From positions 806,001 to 870,000 of the forward strand of contig NZ_KQ758483.1 of the NCBI RefSeq assembly GCF_001456935.1: a stretch of 64,000 nt of DNA, given 5' to 3'. The notes below the pieces were generated by a model, which ran no database searches, had not been told where the DNA came from, and worked only from the letters and a program-made list of their open reading frames with translations. The DNA is from [Bacillus] enclensis. Lineage in GTDB: Bacteria > Bacillota > Bacilli > Bacillales > Bacillaceae_B. The translations under genes were made by a program, and so were the position numbers. Position 1 is the first letter of the stretch; each line of letters starts with the position of its first letter. Shown piece by piece: positions 37,941 to 47,146 of the stretch.

Positions 37941-38014
37941 ATAACAATGGCAATGATGGAGACGATCAAAGAGCCGAATGTAATCATTAGCGTCAAAGCC
38001 TCATACGTTGTCAC
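37919..38014 (-). CDS. Holin-like type I toxin (TxpA/YonT-related)
   Basis: A 31-residue peptide: M-T-T-Y-E-A-L-T-L-M, then I-T-F-G-S-L-I-V-S-I-I-A-I-V-I, then S-N-D-N-K-K. This is the standard form of the putative holin-like toxin family: a T-x-x-E-A-L start, one transmembrane helix and a lysine-rich end. It inserts in the membrane when not silenced by antisense RNA. GTG 38014 gives the canonical N-terminus; AAAGGAGG lies 11 bases upstream, and a longer GTG start at 38023 is possible. Confidence 0.78.
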   Translation of the reverse strand: MTTYEALTLMITFGSLIVSIIAIVISNDNKK

Positions 38015-38078
38015 TATAGGCACCACCTCCTTTAACCAGGAAGTGGCCACTCCCACCCTACATATGCTGTGTACTCAA

Positions 38079-38087
38079 ATTATATCA
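38079..38087 (-). promoter_or_regulatory. Extended -10 promoter of the toxin gene
   Basis: Reading leftward, TGATATAAT is a perfect extended -10 element about 65 bases before the toxin start; no good -35 is present. The resulting 5' UTR can fold near the ribosome-binding site. Confidence 0.55.
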
Positions 38088-38279
38088 CATTACACCTTAT
38101 CCACTTATAGGAAAGAGGTAGGAAAAGCATTACCTTTGCAAAAAAACAGATGGGTATCCTGTGGTTATCACTGGGTTGTTTGATTGCGAACATTTCACGG
38201 AAAGAAAAAAATATGTTAGCATGAATATGCTCATAATAAGCGATTACATATAACTAAGAATTTTTAGGAGGAACAACAT

Positions 38280-39377
38280 ATGCAACAAAGATTAGAGACG
38301 TTTCAGCAGTGGCTGAAAGATGAAAACATTGAAGCTGCTTTTATCAATTCAACGGAGAATGTGTTTTATCTGACTAATTTTCATACAGATCCGCATGAGA
38401 GGCTGATGGGTTTATTCATTTTTCCTGATGCTGAACCATTTTTCGTGGTACCTGGAATGGAAGCCAGACAAGTAAAGGACGCCGGCTGGTCAGGCGAGGT
38501 CATCGGATACTCTGATCATGAGGATCCTTGGGACTTCATTAAACAAGCAATCAGTAAGCGTGGATTGAATGGAAATAAGGCAGCCATCGAAAAGGACGTA
38601 TTGACTTTTGGGCGCAGTGAAGCATTTTTATCCATCTTTAACGAACCAGAGGTTGTTAATCTGGAAGATAAATTAAACGACATGCGCGTGGTGAAAGATG
38701 AAAAAGAAATCGAGATCATGAGACGCGCAGCCCGAATGGCGGATTTCGGTGTAGAAGTAGGGGCAGCCGCCCTCAAGGAAGGCATAACCGAAATGGAAGT
38801 TCTTGCGAAGATCGAATATGAACTGAAGAAAAAAGGCATCAGGGAAATGTCTTTCTCAACAATGGTATTATTCGGTGAAAAGGCAGGCGATCCACACGGC
38901 AATCCCGGAGACAGAAAGCTCAAAGCGGGAGACTTTGTCCTTTTCGATCTTGGAGTGGTCCTTGAAGGGTACACATCTGATATCACCCGGACATTTGCTT
39001 ATAAATCCGTTTCGGACAAACAAAGGGAAATTTATGAAACGGTTCTTAAAGCAGAGCTTGCTTCCCTTGAAGCCAGTAAGCCGGGCAGCCGGATTGGAGA
39101 CCTGGATCAAATTGCCCGTGATATCATCACGGAAGCCGGATATGGAGATCACTTCCCTCACCGCATCGGTCACGGCCTTGGGATCAACGTCCATGAATTT
39201 CCGTCGATGAGCCACTTGAATGACGGCATTCTCAAAAAAGGCATGACTTACACGATTGAACCGGGTATCTATGTACCTGAAATCGGCGGAGTAAGAATTG
39301 AAGATGATGTGCTCATTACAGAAGACGGCCATGAAACCTTAACAAAATTCCCAAAGGAACTTCAGATAATCGAATAA
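38280..39377 (+). CDS. M24 family Xaa-Pro peptidase
   Basis: A 365-residue cytosolic dimetal peptidase that cleaves X-Pro bonds. The creatinase-like N-domain (1-130) is followed by the pita-bread domain with metal ligands in F-D-L-G-V-V, T-S-D-I-T-R, H-R-I-G-H-G-L-G, T-I-E-P-G-I-Y and R-I-E-D-D. Length and sequence fit B. subtilis YqhT/PapA- or PepQ-type enzymes. Start ATG follows TTAGGAGGA. Monocistronic with its own terminator. Confidence 0.9.
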   Translation: MQQRLETFQQWLKDENIEAAFINSTENVFYLTNFHTDPHERLMGLFIFPDAEPFFVVPGMEARQVKDAGWSGEVIGYSDHEDPWDFIKQAISKRGLNGNKAAIEKDVLTFGRSEAFLSIFNEPEVVNLEDKLNDMRVVKDEKEIEIMRRAARMADFGVEVGAAALKEGITEMEVLAKIEYELKKKGIREMSFSTMVLFGEKAGDPHGNPGDRKLKAGDFVLFDLGVVLEGYTSDITRTFAYKSVSDKQREIYETVLKAELASLEASKPGSRIGDLDQIARDIITEAGYGDHFPHRIGHGLGINVHEFPSMSHLNDGILKKGMTYTIEPGIYVPEIGGVRIEDDVLITEDGHETLTKFPKELQIIE

Positions 39378-39384
39378 ATGGAGG

Positions 39385-39412
39385 AGAGCTGGTGCAATAT
39401 CAGCTCTTTTTT
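39385..39412 (+). terminator. Terminator of the Xaa-Pro peptidase gene
   Basis: AGAGCTG / CAGCTCT with a 9-base loop followed by T residues. Confidence 0.8.
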
Positions 39413-39522
39413 CATTATTTATCTTAGGCTCAATTGATAAGTCAGCGTCAGACAATTTAAGTTGAAACTTATTTGCAGGTCAGACGTATAAACTAATATC
39501 AAGCATTTAAAAGGAGAGAGTC

Positions 39523-39963
39523 ATGAAAAAGTTCATATTGCTCATATTATCGTTATCCCTTCTCACCGGCTGCGGTTTATTAGAAGAAGCAAATAACAGC
39601 TTGACGTACGCAGACGAAATGACTGATTACTTGAACGAAGCTGAACAGTTTGCCAATGATTTTCCTGCCCTGGTGGAGAACGCTTCTGCAGACAATTCGG
39701 CTTTACCTGAATTAGAAAGACGACTGAACGACATGAAATCGGAAATAGAAGATATAAACAATCTGACTCCTCCATCCATTGCAGAAGATCTTCATGAGAG
39801 AGTCATTGATTATAATAATAAAGCTCTTCAGGGCATCGACGAGGCGCAGTCCCAAATCGATAGAGGGGAAGTAAGCTTGAGCGAGCTGCAAAATCTTGAG
39901 ATCGTAAAAACGTTTGATCAGCTTCAAGATATAAAAGGAAACTTAGAAAACCTGGGTCAATAG
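39523..39963 (+). CDS. Putative lipoprotein, DUF6376-like
   Basis: A 146-residue protein with lipoprotein signal M-K-K-F-I-L-L-I-L-S-L-S and lipobox L-L-T-G-C. The mature part is helical and acidic (L-L-E-E-A-N-N-S-L-T-Y, S-E-I-E-D-I-N-N-L-T-P-P). It resembles the DUF6376 lipoproteins of Bacillus; function unknown. AAAGGAGAG precedes the start. The terminator at 39973 closes it. Confidence 0.8.
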   Translation: MKKFILLILSLSLLTGCGLLEEANNSLTYADEMTDYLNEAEQFANDFPALVENASADNSALPELERRLNDMKSEIEDINNLTPPSIAEDLHERVIDYNNKALQGIDEAQSQIDRGEVSLSELQNLEIVKTFDQLQDIKGNLENLGQ

Positions 39964-39972
39964 TGTAACTTG

Positions 39973-40011
39973 AGGTATAGTAATGAACATAATCATTGCT
40001 GTACCTTTTTA
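39973..40011 (+). terminator. Terminator of the lipoprotein gene
   Basis: AGGTATAGTAATGA / TCATTGCTGTACCT (two G-U pairs) with a 6-base loop and five T residues. Confidence 0.75.
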
Positions 40012-40056
40012 TTTAAAATGAAAAGGATATATGTTAATTGAGGCGGGAAGGATTTA

Positions 40057-40097
40057 TTTGTTCTTTAGAACAAAGGTTCGGGAAAACATGTTATAAT
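40057..40097 (+). promoter_or_regulatory. topB promoter with LexA-like box and second dyad
   Basis: Extended -10 TGTTATAAT (40089-40097). Its -35 zone carries AGAACAAAGGTTCG (40067-40080), which fits the B. subtilis LexA/DinR box CGAACRNRYGTTYG at 12 of 14 positions including both GAAC and GTTC arms. It overlaps a perfect dyad TTTGTTCT-TT-AGAACAAA (40057-40074). LexA control of topB is inferred. Confidence 0.5.
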
Positions 40098-40130
40098 GAA
40101 GAAATAATAAACATGAACAGGAGACATTCT

Positions 40131-42293
40131 ATGAAAGTTGTGATTGCCGAAAAACCCGATCAGGGAGCAACTTTAGCCAAGCCGTTTCCTCATAGGAAGA
40201 AACAAGGATACATAGAAATTCATCCGAATGAAATATTTCCAACGGGTGCATATGTTACATGGGCTGTCGGACATTTATTTGGACTGCAGTCCCCTGAAAA
40301 ATATGACAGCAAGTGGAAGAAGTGGACGCTGGAAGACTTGCCGATCATTCCCGGACGTTTTCAATATGAACTGTCCAGGGCAAAAGCAAAACAGTTTGGA
40401 GTCATCAAGCAGCTGCTTCACAATAAGGATGTAAATGAAATCATCCATGCTGGGGATGCAGGGCGTGAAGGGGAATTAATCATCCGTAACATTATCTCAA
40501 TGGCACGGGTGCAGAAACCGATGAAAAGATTGTGGATATCATCACTGACGGAAAAAGCAATCATTAATGGCTTTAGGGGACTGAAAGAAGAACATGAGCT
40601 TCGTAACCTTTATTACGAAGCATATTCACGTGCCTGCGCTGATTGGCTCGTTGGAATGAACGCTTCGAGAGTGTACAGCATTTTACTGAAACAACAAGGC
40701 ATGGCGGACGTGTTTTCAGCAGGGAGGGTACAGACCCCTACGCTTGCCCTTATCGTCAAACGTGATGAGGAAATCGAACGATTCAACAGTGAACCATTCT
40801 GGGAAGTGAAGGCTGATTTTCAATTTGGGGAACACATTTATGAAGGCACATGGCAAAGAGAAGGAGAAAGCCGAATTCAAAGTGAGGAACTTGCCAGGAA
40901 GATAGCTTTATTCTGTAAGGATAAACCGGCTGTGATTACAGAAGTGAAAACGGAAAGAAAAGAATTTTCACCTCCTATGCTGTTCAATCTTTCAACATTA
41001 CAAGCAACTATCAATAAGATGTTCAAATTTTCTCCAAAGAAAACGCTGGATATACTTCAGAAACTTTATCAAAAAGGCATCGTATCTTATCCCCGGTCAG
41101 ATTCTCAATATGTAACCAAAGGGGAAGCTGAGACGTTTCCTGAGATACTCAATAAATTAAAGCAGTTCGAACCTTATCAACAATGGATCCCGGCTCCTCA
41201 AATGAGCTTGATCAACAACAAGAGATTTGTAAACGACGCCAAGGTATCCGATCACTATGCCATCATTCCAACTGAACAGGTTACTGACCCTTCTTCTTTG
41301 TCACAGGATGAGAAAAAGATCTATGATATCATCATTAAACGTTTCATCGCTGCACATCATGATAAGGCCGTCATAAATTACACGTCCATCATAACAGTTG
41401 TCGATGGACGTGCTGAATTTGTTTCCAAAGGAAAACAGATTCTTCAAGAAGGCTGGAGAAAGATCATCATTGAGAATGATAAAGAAAAAGAACCTCTGCT
41501 GCCTCCTGTAAATGAGGAGGATCAGGGAATAGTGAAAAAAGTGAATATGAAGGAAGGCAAGACTCAGCCTCCTAAAAGATACACTGAAGGTCAGTTGATT
41601 ACTTTAATGAAAACAGCCGGGAAATATATAGAAAATGATGAACTTGAGAGGGTTCTCAAGAAAACGGAAGGTCTGGGGACGGAAGCGACACGGGCCGGGA
41701 TCATCACAATGCTGAAAGATCGTCAGTATATCACGATACAAAAAAACATCGTATATCCAACCGATAAAGCAAAAGTGCTCATCCGTGCAATAGGAGAAAA
41801 CGTACTTGCCTCTGCTGAGATGACTGCAAAATGGGAGCAGCGCCTGCAGCAGATAGGCGTCGGAAAAGCTTCAGCTCCTGAGTTTATGGAACAAGTGAAG
41901 AAATTGAGTCACTCACTTGTTCAAAACGCATTAAAGGAAGCGAAAGCCTGGAATTTTGAGGGCCTTGATACAGAATCCATACAACGTAAAAATGGGAAAT
42001 ATGGAAAGCGGGGAAGTAAAGCAAGTCTGGGTGCTTGCTTAAAGTGTGGTGGCAAAGTCATCGACAAAGGAAAATTTTACGGCTGCAGCAATTACCAAAA
42101 AACAAAATGCAGCTTTACGATTTCAAAAACAATCCTTTCCAAAAAGATTACGGGTGCCGTTATCAAAAAAGTGTTAAAAGAAGGAAAGTCAGATCGAATC
42201 GACGGATTTAAAAAAGGGGACAAGCAATTTTCTGCTTACCTTGGATGGGATCATCAACAAAAAAAGATACAATTTTTATTCGATATAAAGTAA
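40131..42293 (+). CDS. topB: DNA topoisomerase III
   Basis: A 720-residue type IA topoisomerase that decatenates and relaxes single-stranded regions of DNA. The Toprim domain begins V-V-I-A-E-K-P-D-Q-G and holds D-A-G-R-E-G-E; the active-site tyrosine is in G-I-V-S-Y-P-R-S-D-S. T-E-G-L-G-T-E-A-T-R-A is also present. The C-terminus has a zinc-ribbon-like part (C-L-K-C-G-G, then C-S-N-Y-Q-K-T-K-C). ATG 40131 follows ACAGGAG; upstream in-frame codons lie in the promoter. Confidence 0.94.
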   Translation: MKVVIAEKPDQGATLAKPFPHRKKQGYIEIHPNEIFPTGAYVTWAVGHLFGLQSPEKYDSKWKKWTLEDLPIIPGRFQYELSRAKAKQFGVIKQLLHNKDVNEIIHAGDAGREGELIIRNIISMARVQKPMKRLWISSLTEKAIINGFRGLKEEHELRNLYYEAYSRACADWLVGMNASRVYSILLKQQGMADVFSAGRVQTPTLALIVKRDEEIERFNSEPFWEVKADFQFGEHIYEGTWQREGESRIQSEELARKIALFCKDKPAVITEVKTERKEFSPPMLFNLSTLQATINKMFKFSPKKTLDILQKLYQKGIVSYPRSDSQYVTKGEAETFPEILNKLKQFEPYQQWIPAPQMSLINNKRFVNDAKVSDHYAIIPTEQVTDPSSLSQDEKKIYDIIIKRFIAAHHDKAVINYTSIITVVDGRAEFVSKGKQILQEGWRKIIIENDKEKEPLLPPVNEEDQGIVKKVNMKEGKTQPPKRYTEGQLITLMKTAGKYIENDELERVLKKTEGLGTEATRAGIITMLKDRQYITIQKNIVYPTDKAKVLIRAIGENVLASAEMTAKWEQRLQQIGVGKASAPEFMEQVKKLSHSLVQNALKEAKAWNFEGLDTESIQRKNGKYGKRGSKASLGACLKCGGKVIDKGKFYGCSNYQKTKCSFTISKTILSKKITGAVIKKVLKEGKSDRIDGFKKGDKQFSAYLGWDHQQKKIQFLFDIK

Positions 42294-42322
42294 GTGACAA
42301 AAAGAAATAAGGCGGTGACATC

Positions 42323-43747
42323 ATGCTGGCAGCCAGTCTGTTTAAAGAAGTTTTCTATCAGTCAAGGATTCCTCAGCTCGTGATGACCTTAGATGAGACG
42401 AAGGTGATGGTCAATCCCGCTTTCAAACAATTTATCGGTTATATTGATGAAACATGGCCATGGAGTTCACTTAAAGATTTTTCCCACCCTGAAGATTATG
42501 AGACCGATATGCAATACCTCGGGGAAGTCATTGAAGGAACCCGACATGAATACCAAATGGAAAAACGCTTTATCACAAGGACGGGCGGGATCAAAACTGG
42601 AGATCTGCATGTATCACTCATACAGGATCAAGGAGTGTCCTATGTATTGGGGCAGGTAATCGATATAACAGAGAAGAAAGAGATAGAGGCAAAGAAACAA
42701 AAAAGTGACGAAAAATATCGGCTGCTTGCTGAAAACTCTTCTGATATCATCAACCTCCATGAGCCGGATGGATCCTATATTTATTTATCTCCATCCATCT
42801 CTTCCCTGGGTTTCTCTCCGGATGAATTGGTAGGCAGACATCCTTATGATATCATTCATCCTGAAGATCAACAGAAAATTGAAGAATTATTATCATCTCT
42901 TAACGAAGAGGACCATGTCATCCAGGTCACATATAGGGTTAAGGGAAGTGAAGGGGAGTACAGCTGGTTTGAAAGTGTCCTGAAAGCCATCTTTGATCCC
43001 GAATCAGGAGAAATCCTGAATATTGTTTCTGTTTCACGAAATATTGAAGAACGGCGTAAAATCGAGGAACAAATCAAGAAATCGGAGAAGCTTGCTGTGA
43101 TTGGACAAATGGCTGCAGCAGTTGCTCACGAAATAAGAAATCCTCTTACTCCGATTAAAGGATTCCTCCAATTGTGTGATGATAAGAAACAGTACAACGA
43201 AGAATATTTGAATATTGTAGTGAAAGAGATCAATAGAATGGAAGAAATCATTTCGGACTTCTTATTTCTTGCCAAACCCCAAGGGATTTTACGTAATCCT
43301 TTAAATATAGATGAATTGCTGAAAGAAGTTATCACGATTGTTGAAACCGGGATAAAAAGTAAAAACGTTGTCATAACCATGAATGCGATTGAGCGGAATG
43401 TAGCTCTATATGGCTGTCCTAATGGAATGAAGCAAGTACTATTCAATATCATTCAGAACGCCATCGACGCCATTTCAGTCAATGGAAGTATTGAAATTGA
43501 TACAGCCATTTCAGGAAATGAGTTCGAGATATCCATTAAAGACGATGGAGAGGGCATCCCACAAGAAGTATTTAAGCATTTGGGAGAGCCGTTTTATTCA
43601 ACCAAAGAAAAAGGAACCGGATTGGGCTTGTTGATTTCCCACAAAATCATAGAAAACCACAGCGGAAGAATAGCTTATGTTTCAAACCATGGTGAAGGAA
43701 CAACAGTGAAAATCAGCTTACCGCTTCAAAACAGTGATGCTTCGTAA
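42323..43747 (+). CDS. PAS-domain sensor histidine kinase, sporulation-kinase type
   Basis: A 474-residue soluble kinase. Two PAS domains (about 8-115 and 130-250) precede HisKA with H269 in A-H-E-I-R-N-P-L-T-P-I-K-G-F-L, then the HATPase part with N-I-I-Q-N-A-I-D-A (N box), D-D-G-E-G-I-P (G1) and G-T-G-L-G-L (G2). The H-box with P-I-K-G-F-L-Q-L matches KinA/KinE-type kinases that feed the Spo0F-Spo0A phosphorelay. There is no transmembrane segment and no adjacent response regulator, as usual for that group. Start follows AAGGCGGTGA. Confidence 0.85.
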   Translation: MLAASLFKEVFYQSRIPQLVMTLDETKVMVNPAFKQFIGYIDETWPWSSLKDFSHPEDYETDMQYLGEVIEGTRHEYQMEKRFITRTGGIKTGDLHVSLIQDQGVSYVLGQVIDITEKKEIEAKKQKSDEKYRLLAENSSDIINLHEPDGSYIYLSPSISSLGFSPDELVGRHPYDIIHPEDQQKIEELLSSLNEEDHVIQVTYRVKGSEGEYSWFESVLKAIFDPESGEILNIVSVSRNIEERRKIEEQIKKSEKLAVIGQMAAAVAHEIRNPLTPIKGFLQLCDDKKQYNEEYLNIVVKEINRMEEIISDFLFLAKPQGILRNPLNIDELLKEVITIVETGIKSKNVVITMNAIERNVALYGCPNGMKQVLFNIIQNAIDAISVNGSIEIDTAISGNEFEISIKDDGEGIPQEVFKHLGEPFYSTKEKGTGLGLLISHKIIENHSGRIAYVSNHGEGTTVKISLPLQNSDAS

Positions 43748-43764
43748 AGGCGTCGCTGTTTTTT
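43728..43764 (+). terminator. Terminator overlapping the kinase gene end
   Basis: AACAGTGATGC / GCGTCGCTGTT (G-U pairs) followed by a T run; its left arm lies in the last codons of the kinase gene. Confidence 0.65.
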
Positions 43765-43868
43765 ATGTATTGAAAGTAGAAAGAATTCTCCCTTCCACGT
43801 TTAATTCCTGCTAAAAAGGATAAAACAACTATGTACACAAAGAAAAGTTGTTTATGGAGGGTTTATAG

Positions 43869-44525
43869 ATGAAAAAAATATTAATGGTATTGACAAATGC
43901 AAGCAAAATCGACGATGAACATGAAACAGGCTTATGGCTTTCAGAGTTTGCAGAACCATACGAGGAGTTTACAAATCAAGGGTTTGAAGTTGATGTAGCC
44001 AGCCTGAAGGGAGGCAGGATTCCTCTTGACCCAAACAGTCTGGATGATGAAAATGTAGAAACTTGGAAAGGAATCACCAAAGAACTCGATCAAACATTGG
44101 TCCTTTCACAGCTGAATGTGAATGAGTATCATGGAATCTTCCTGCCTGGTGGTCATGGAACGATGTTTGACCTACCCGACAGCCCGGAATTGAAGGAAGC
44201 TTTGGCTCATTTTGCAGAAAATAATAAAGCGATCGGAGCTGTTTGTCACGGTCCGGCCGGCTTCACAGGTACAAAGTTATCAAACGGCAAATTCCTTGTT
44301 GACGGAATCAGCATGACAGGTTTCACAAACGAAGAAGAACAGCAGACGGGTCTGGATTCTTTAATGCCGTTCCTGCTGGAAACAAAGCTTCGCGAGCAAG
44401 GAGCGCAATTTGAAAAGTCGGAAGCATGGAGTGAACATGTTATAACAGACGGTAAATTTGTTACGGGTCAGAATCCGCAATCAAGCCAGGTGACGGCAGA
44501 AGCATTCGTTAAAGTACTATCTTGA
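43869..44525 (+). CDS. DJ-1/PfpI family protein (Hsp31-like)
   Basis: A 218-residue class I glutamine-amidotransferase-like protein. The nucleophile elbow is A-V-C126-H-G-P-A-G, with L-P-G-G-H-G-T-M-F-D upstream, both typical of the HchA/YDR533C-type branch of the DJ-1 family. Members act as glyoxalase III or deglycase-like enzymes or stress chaperones; which applies here is open. Start follows TGGAGGG. Monocistronic. Confidence 0.87.
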   Translation: MKKILMVLTNASKIDDEHETGLWLSEFAEPYEEFTNQGFEVDVASLKGGRIPLDPNSLDDENVETWKGITKELDQTLVLSQLNVNEYHGIFLPGGHGTMFDLPDSPELKEALAHFAENNKAIGAVCHGPAGFTGTKLSNGKFLVDGISMTGFTNEEEQQTGLDSLMPFLLETKLREQGAQFEKSEAWSEHVITDGKFVTGQNPQSSQVTAEAFVKVLS

Positions 44526-44586
44526 CTTTAAAAATTACACTGCTGAAAGAGTCACTCCAAGGAGCTCAATATAGCTTTTAATTTCC

Positions 44587-44626
44587 AAAGATGGTCCCCG
44601 CACTTTCAAGGGGCCGTCTTTTTTTC
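44587..44626 (+). terminator. Terminator of the DJ-1 gene
   Basis: AAAGATGG-CCCC paired with GGGG-CCGTCTTT, then a T run. Confidence 0.75.
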
Positions 44627-44714
44627 ATTTCAAATGGTAAGAAGCATCCATATTAATTCTGTCACTCCCATATGGTAAAATCTAATTGGGACATTTATCG
44701 AAAGGAGTACGGTA

Positions 44715-45089
44715 ATGATCAGAGTATTTATACAGATCATGATTTTATGTTTATTTAATGAAGCAGGAAAATGGTTCGCGGCCTTCTTTCATATACCAAT
44801 ACCGGGAAGCATTATTGGAATGCTGATATTATTTATACTTTTAGTCACAGGAGTCTTTAAAGAAAAGTTATTGATAGAGGGAGCAAACTTTTTTCTGAAG
44901 TACTTCTCATTTTTTTTCTTGCCATTATCCGTGAGTGCCATTGCCCTTGGTCCATATCTATCTTCGTATGGATGGAATCTTATCTTGATTCTTATTATAA
45001 GTGTCTTTGCAGGATTTGCAGCCACTTCTTCATGGGTTCAGGGATATATTCACATGAGGGAGAAAAATTTATATGATAGCAATCATTAA
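44715..45089 (+). CDS. CidA/LrgA family holin-like protein
   Basis: A 124-residue membrane protein with four helices. F-H-I-P-I-P-G-S-I-I-G-M is the family signature, and a charged C-terminus follows. The pair CidA/LrgA with CidB/LrgB modulates murein hydrolases and carries pyruvate in Bacillus (PftA/PftB) and other Firmicutes. Start ATG 44715 follows AAAGGAGT. The next gene overlaps by 17 bases. No LytST-type regulator is adjacent. Confidence 0.85.
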   Translation: MIRVFIQIMILCLFNEAGKWFAAFFHIPIPGSIIGMLILFILLVTGVFKEKLLIEGANFFLKYFSFFFLPLSVSAIALGPYLSSYGWNLILILIISVFAGFAATSSWVQGYIHMREKNLYDSNH

Positions 45090-45759
45090 AATAATTGGAA
45101 CAATAGGGGTTACTGTCTTGTACTTTATCCTTTCAATAAAAGTACACCGTTTGTGGAGCAGACCGATTACCATTCCTATTTTCTTGAGCTCTTCGGCACT
45201 CATTCTTACATTGCTCACTCTCAACATACCATACAAAACTTACGCAGAAGGCACTGAGATTATTACTTACCTGCTTGGGCCTGCCACTGTGGCGCTTGCC
45301 TATCCTTTGTATCAATACCGCAAGCTTATCCTGCGACACTGGCAGCCTATTTTATCAGGAATCGCGACAGGCAGCGGGGTATCCATGCTGCTCACTCTTC
45401 TTCTCGCAACTTTAATGGACATACCTGCAGAGTTCATCCGTTCCTTCCTTGTAAAAACAATTACTACCCCTGTAGCCGTGGACATTGGAAGACTGATACA
45501 TGCAAAGATTGAAGTGATTCCCGCTGTAGTTATCGTGACAGGAATATTGGGGGCCATGTTTATGCCATCCATTAACAAACTATTAAAGATCACGCACCCG
45601 ATTGCGAAGGGTCTGCCATTCGGAGTCATTTCGCATGGTATTGGTACGGCTCAAGCTCTCAAAGAAGGGGAACTTGAAGGTGCCGTAAGCGGAGCTGCTA
45701 TGGCATTAACTGCCGTTATCATGTCCTTTATCATACCCATTGTGTTCTTGTTTGTTTGA
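45073..45759 (+). CDS. CidB/LrgB family membrane protein
   Basis: A 228-residue integral membrane protein with about seven helices, partner of the preceding LrgA-like protein. Family segments are L-L-G-P-A-T-V-A-L-A-Y-P-L-Y, K-T-I-T-T-P-V-A-V-D-I and S-H-G-I-G-T-A-Q-A. It starts inside the upstream gene, so the two are translationally coupled and probably form one complex. Which of the Bacillus pairs (ywbHG or ysbAB/pftAB) it matches is not settled. Confidence 0.87.
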   Translation: MIAIIKIIGTIGVTVLYFILSIKVHRLWSRPITIPIFLSSSALILTLLTLNIPYKTYAEGTEIITYLLGPATVALAYPLYQYRKLILRHWQPILSGIATGSGVSMLLTLLLATLMDIPAEFIRSFLVKTITTPVAVDIGRLIHAKIEVIPAVVIVTGILGAMFMPSINKLLKITHPIAKGLPFGVISHGIGTAQALKEGELEGAVSGAAMALTAVIMSFIIPIVFLFV

Positions 45760-45849
45760 GGAAGAACGTTTTTTTCAACGACACACTGAGGTTTTATAGA
45801 GCTTTTCCTTTTAAAAAATAGCTGGTTTAGGTATAGTAAGGGAAGATGA

Positions 45850-46617
<768 letters not shown>

Positions 46618-46623
46618 ATAAAG

Positions 46624-46659
46624 AAGGGACGTACCTAAAACACAGGCACGTCCCTTTTT
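46624..46659. terminator. Bidirectional terminator
   Basis: AAGGGACGT-CCT paired with AGG-ACGTCCCTT, T run to the right. It lies between map and the convergent zinc-ribbon gene. Confidence 0.82.
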
Positions 46660-46663
46660 TGAA

Positions 46664-46819
46664 TTACACGATTTTCGTTTTGCCGCATTCCTGGCATTTC
46701 CGATAAAATTTGCCGTCCAGAACGGTTGATTTAAATACGTTATTGCCGCATTCACAACGTCCTGCATGTTCGTCCGGTTCATCTCTATAGAGTACGATAT
46801 TTTCTTCTTTATTTTCCAC
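46664..46819 (-). CDS. Small zinc-ribbon-like protein
   Basis: A 51-residue protein with two cysteine pairs, C22-x-C24 and C42-x-x-C45 (R-C-E-C-G-N and K-C-Q-E-C-G), spaced as in a rubredoxin-like zinc ribbon. The N-terminus is acidic. GTG 46819 is the start, with TTTGGAGG 8 bases upstream, and a shared terminator follows the stop; both support a real gene despite its size. No family or function recognised. Confidence 0.72.
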   Translation of the reverse strand: MENKEENIVLYRDEPDEHAGRCECGNNVFKSTVLDGKFYRKCQECGKTKIV

Positions 46820-47146
46820 AGGTTTTACCTCCAAAGCTTTACAGGTTTCTCAACAAGTATAAATTGAAAAAAATAACTTGTTAAGTGTTTTCTCAATCTT
46901 CATTATTAATTTCCGGAAGAAGACAATTATCCATTATCAACCATGCAAACCATAATTAACTATTATTTTTGGTTTTTTATTCCTTTGGAAGATAATTTAT
47001 ACAAGAAAACGCTTAATATTACAGGTTTGAAATACTTCTGACGCATCTTTATAATTTCCTTGTTATTGTATTGAGATTTTACTATGTTAGTATTTTCCCT
47101 GTTAGCAAAAATAAATAGTGCTAGCTACATAAGGAGGAATTTTTCT
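46820..47146. promoter_or_regulatory. Promoter region of the first 3D-domain gene
   Basis: AT-rich, no gene. TGTTAT-TGTAT-TGAGAT (47061-47077) has the half-site spacing of a WalR box (TGTWAH-N5-TGTWAH) but two mismatches in the second half. Two TGTTAG repeats (47085, 47100) are spaced 15 and so do not fit. Nothing else stands out. Confidence 0.3.

Noticed and set aside
37929..38183. An 84-codon rightward frame over the toxin locus
   Set aside because: It is the antisense of the toxin gene and its upstream region, with no ribosome-binding site and no family-like sequence. The leftward 31-residue toxin explains the region better.
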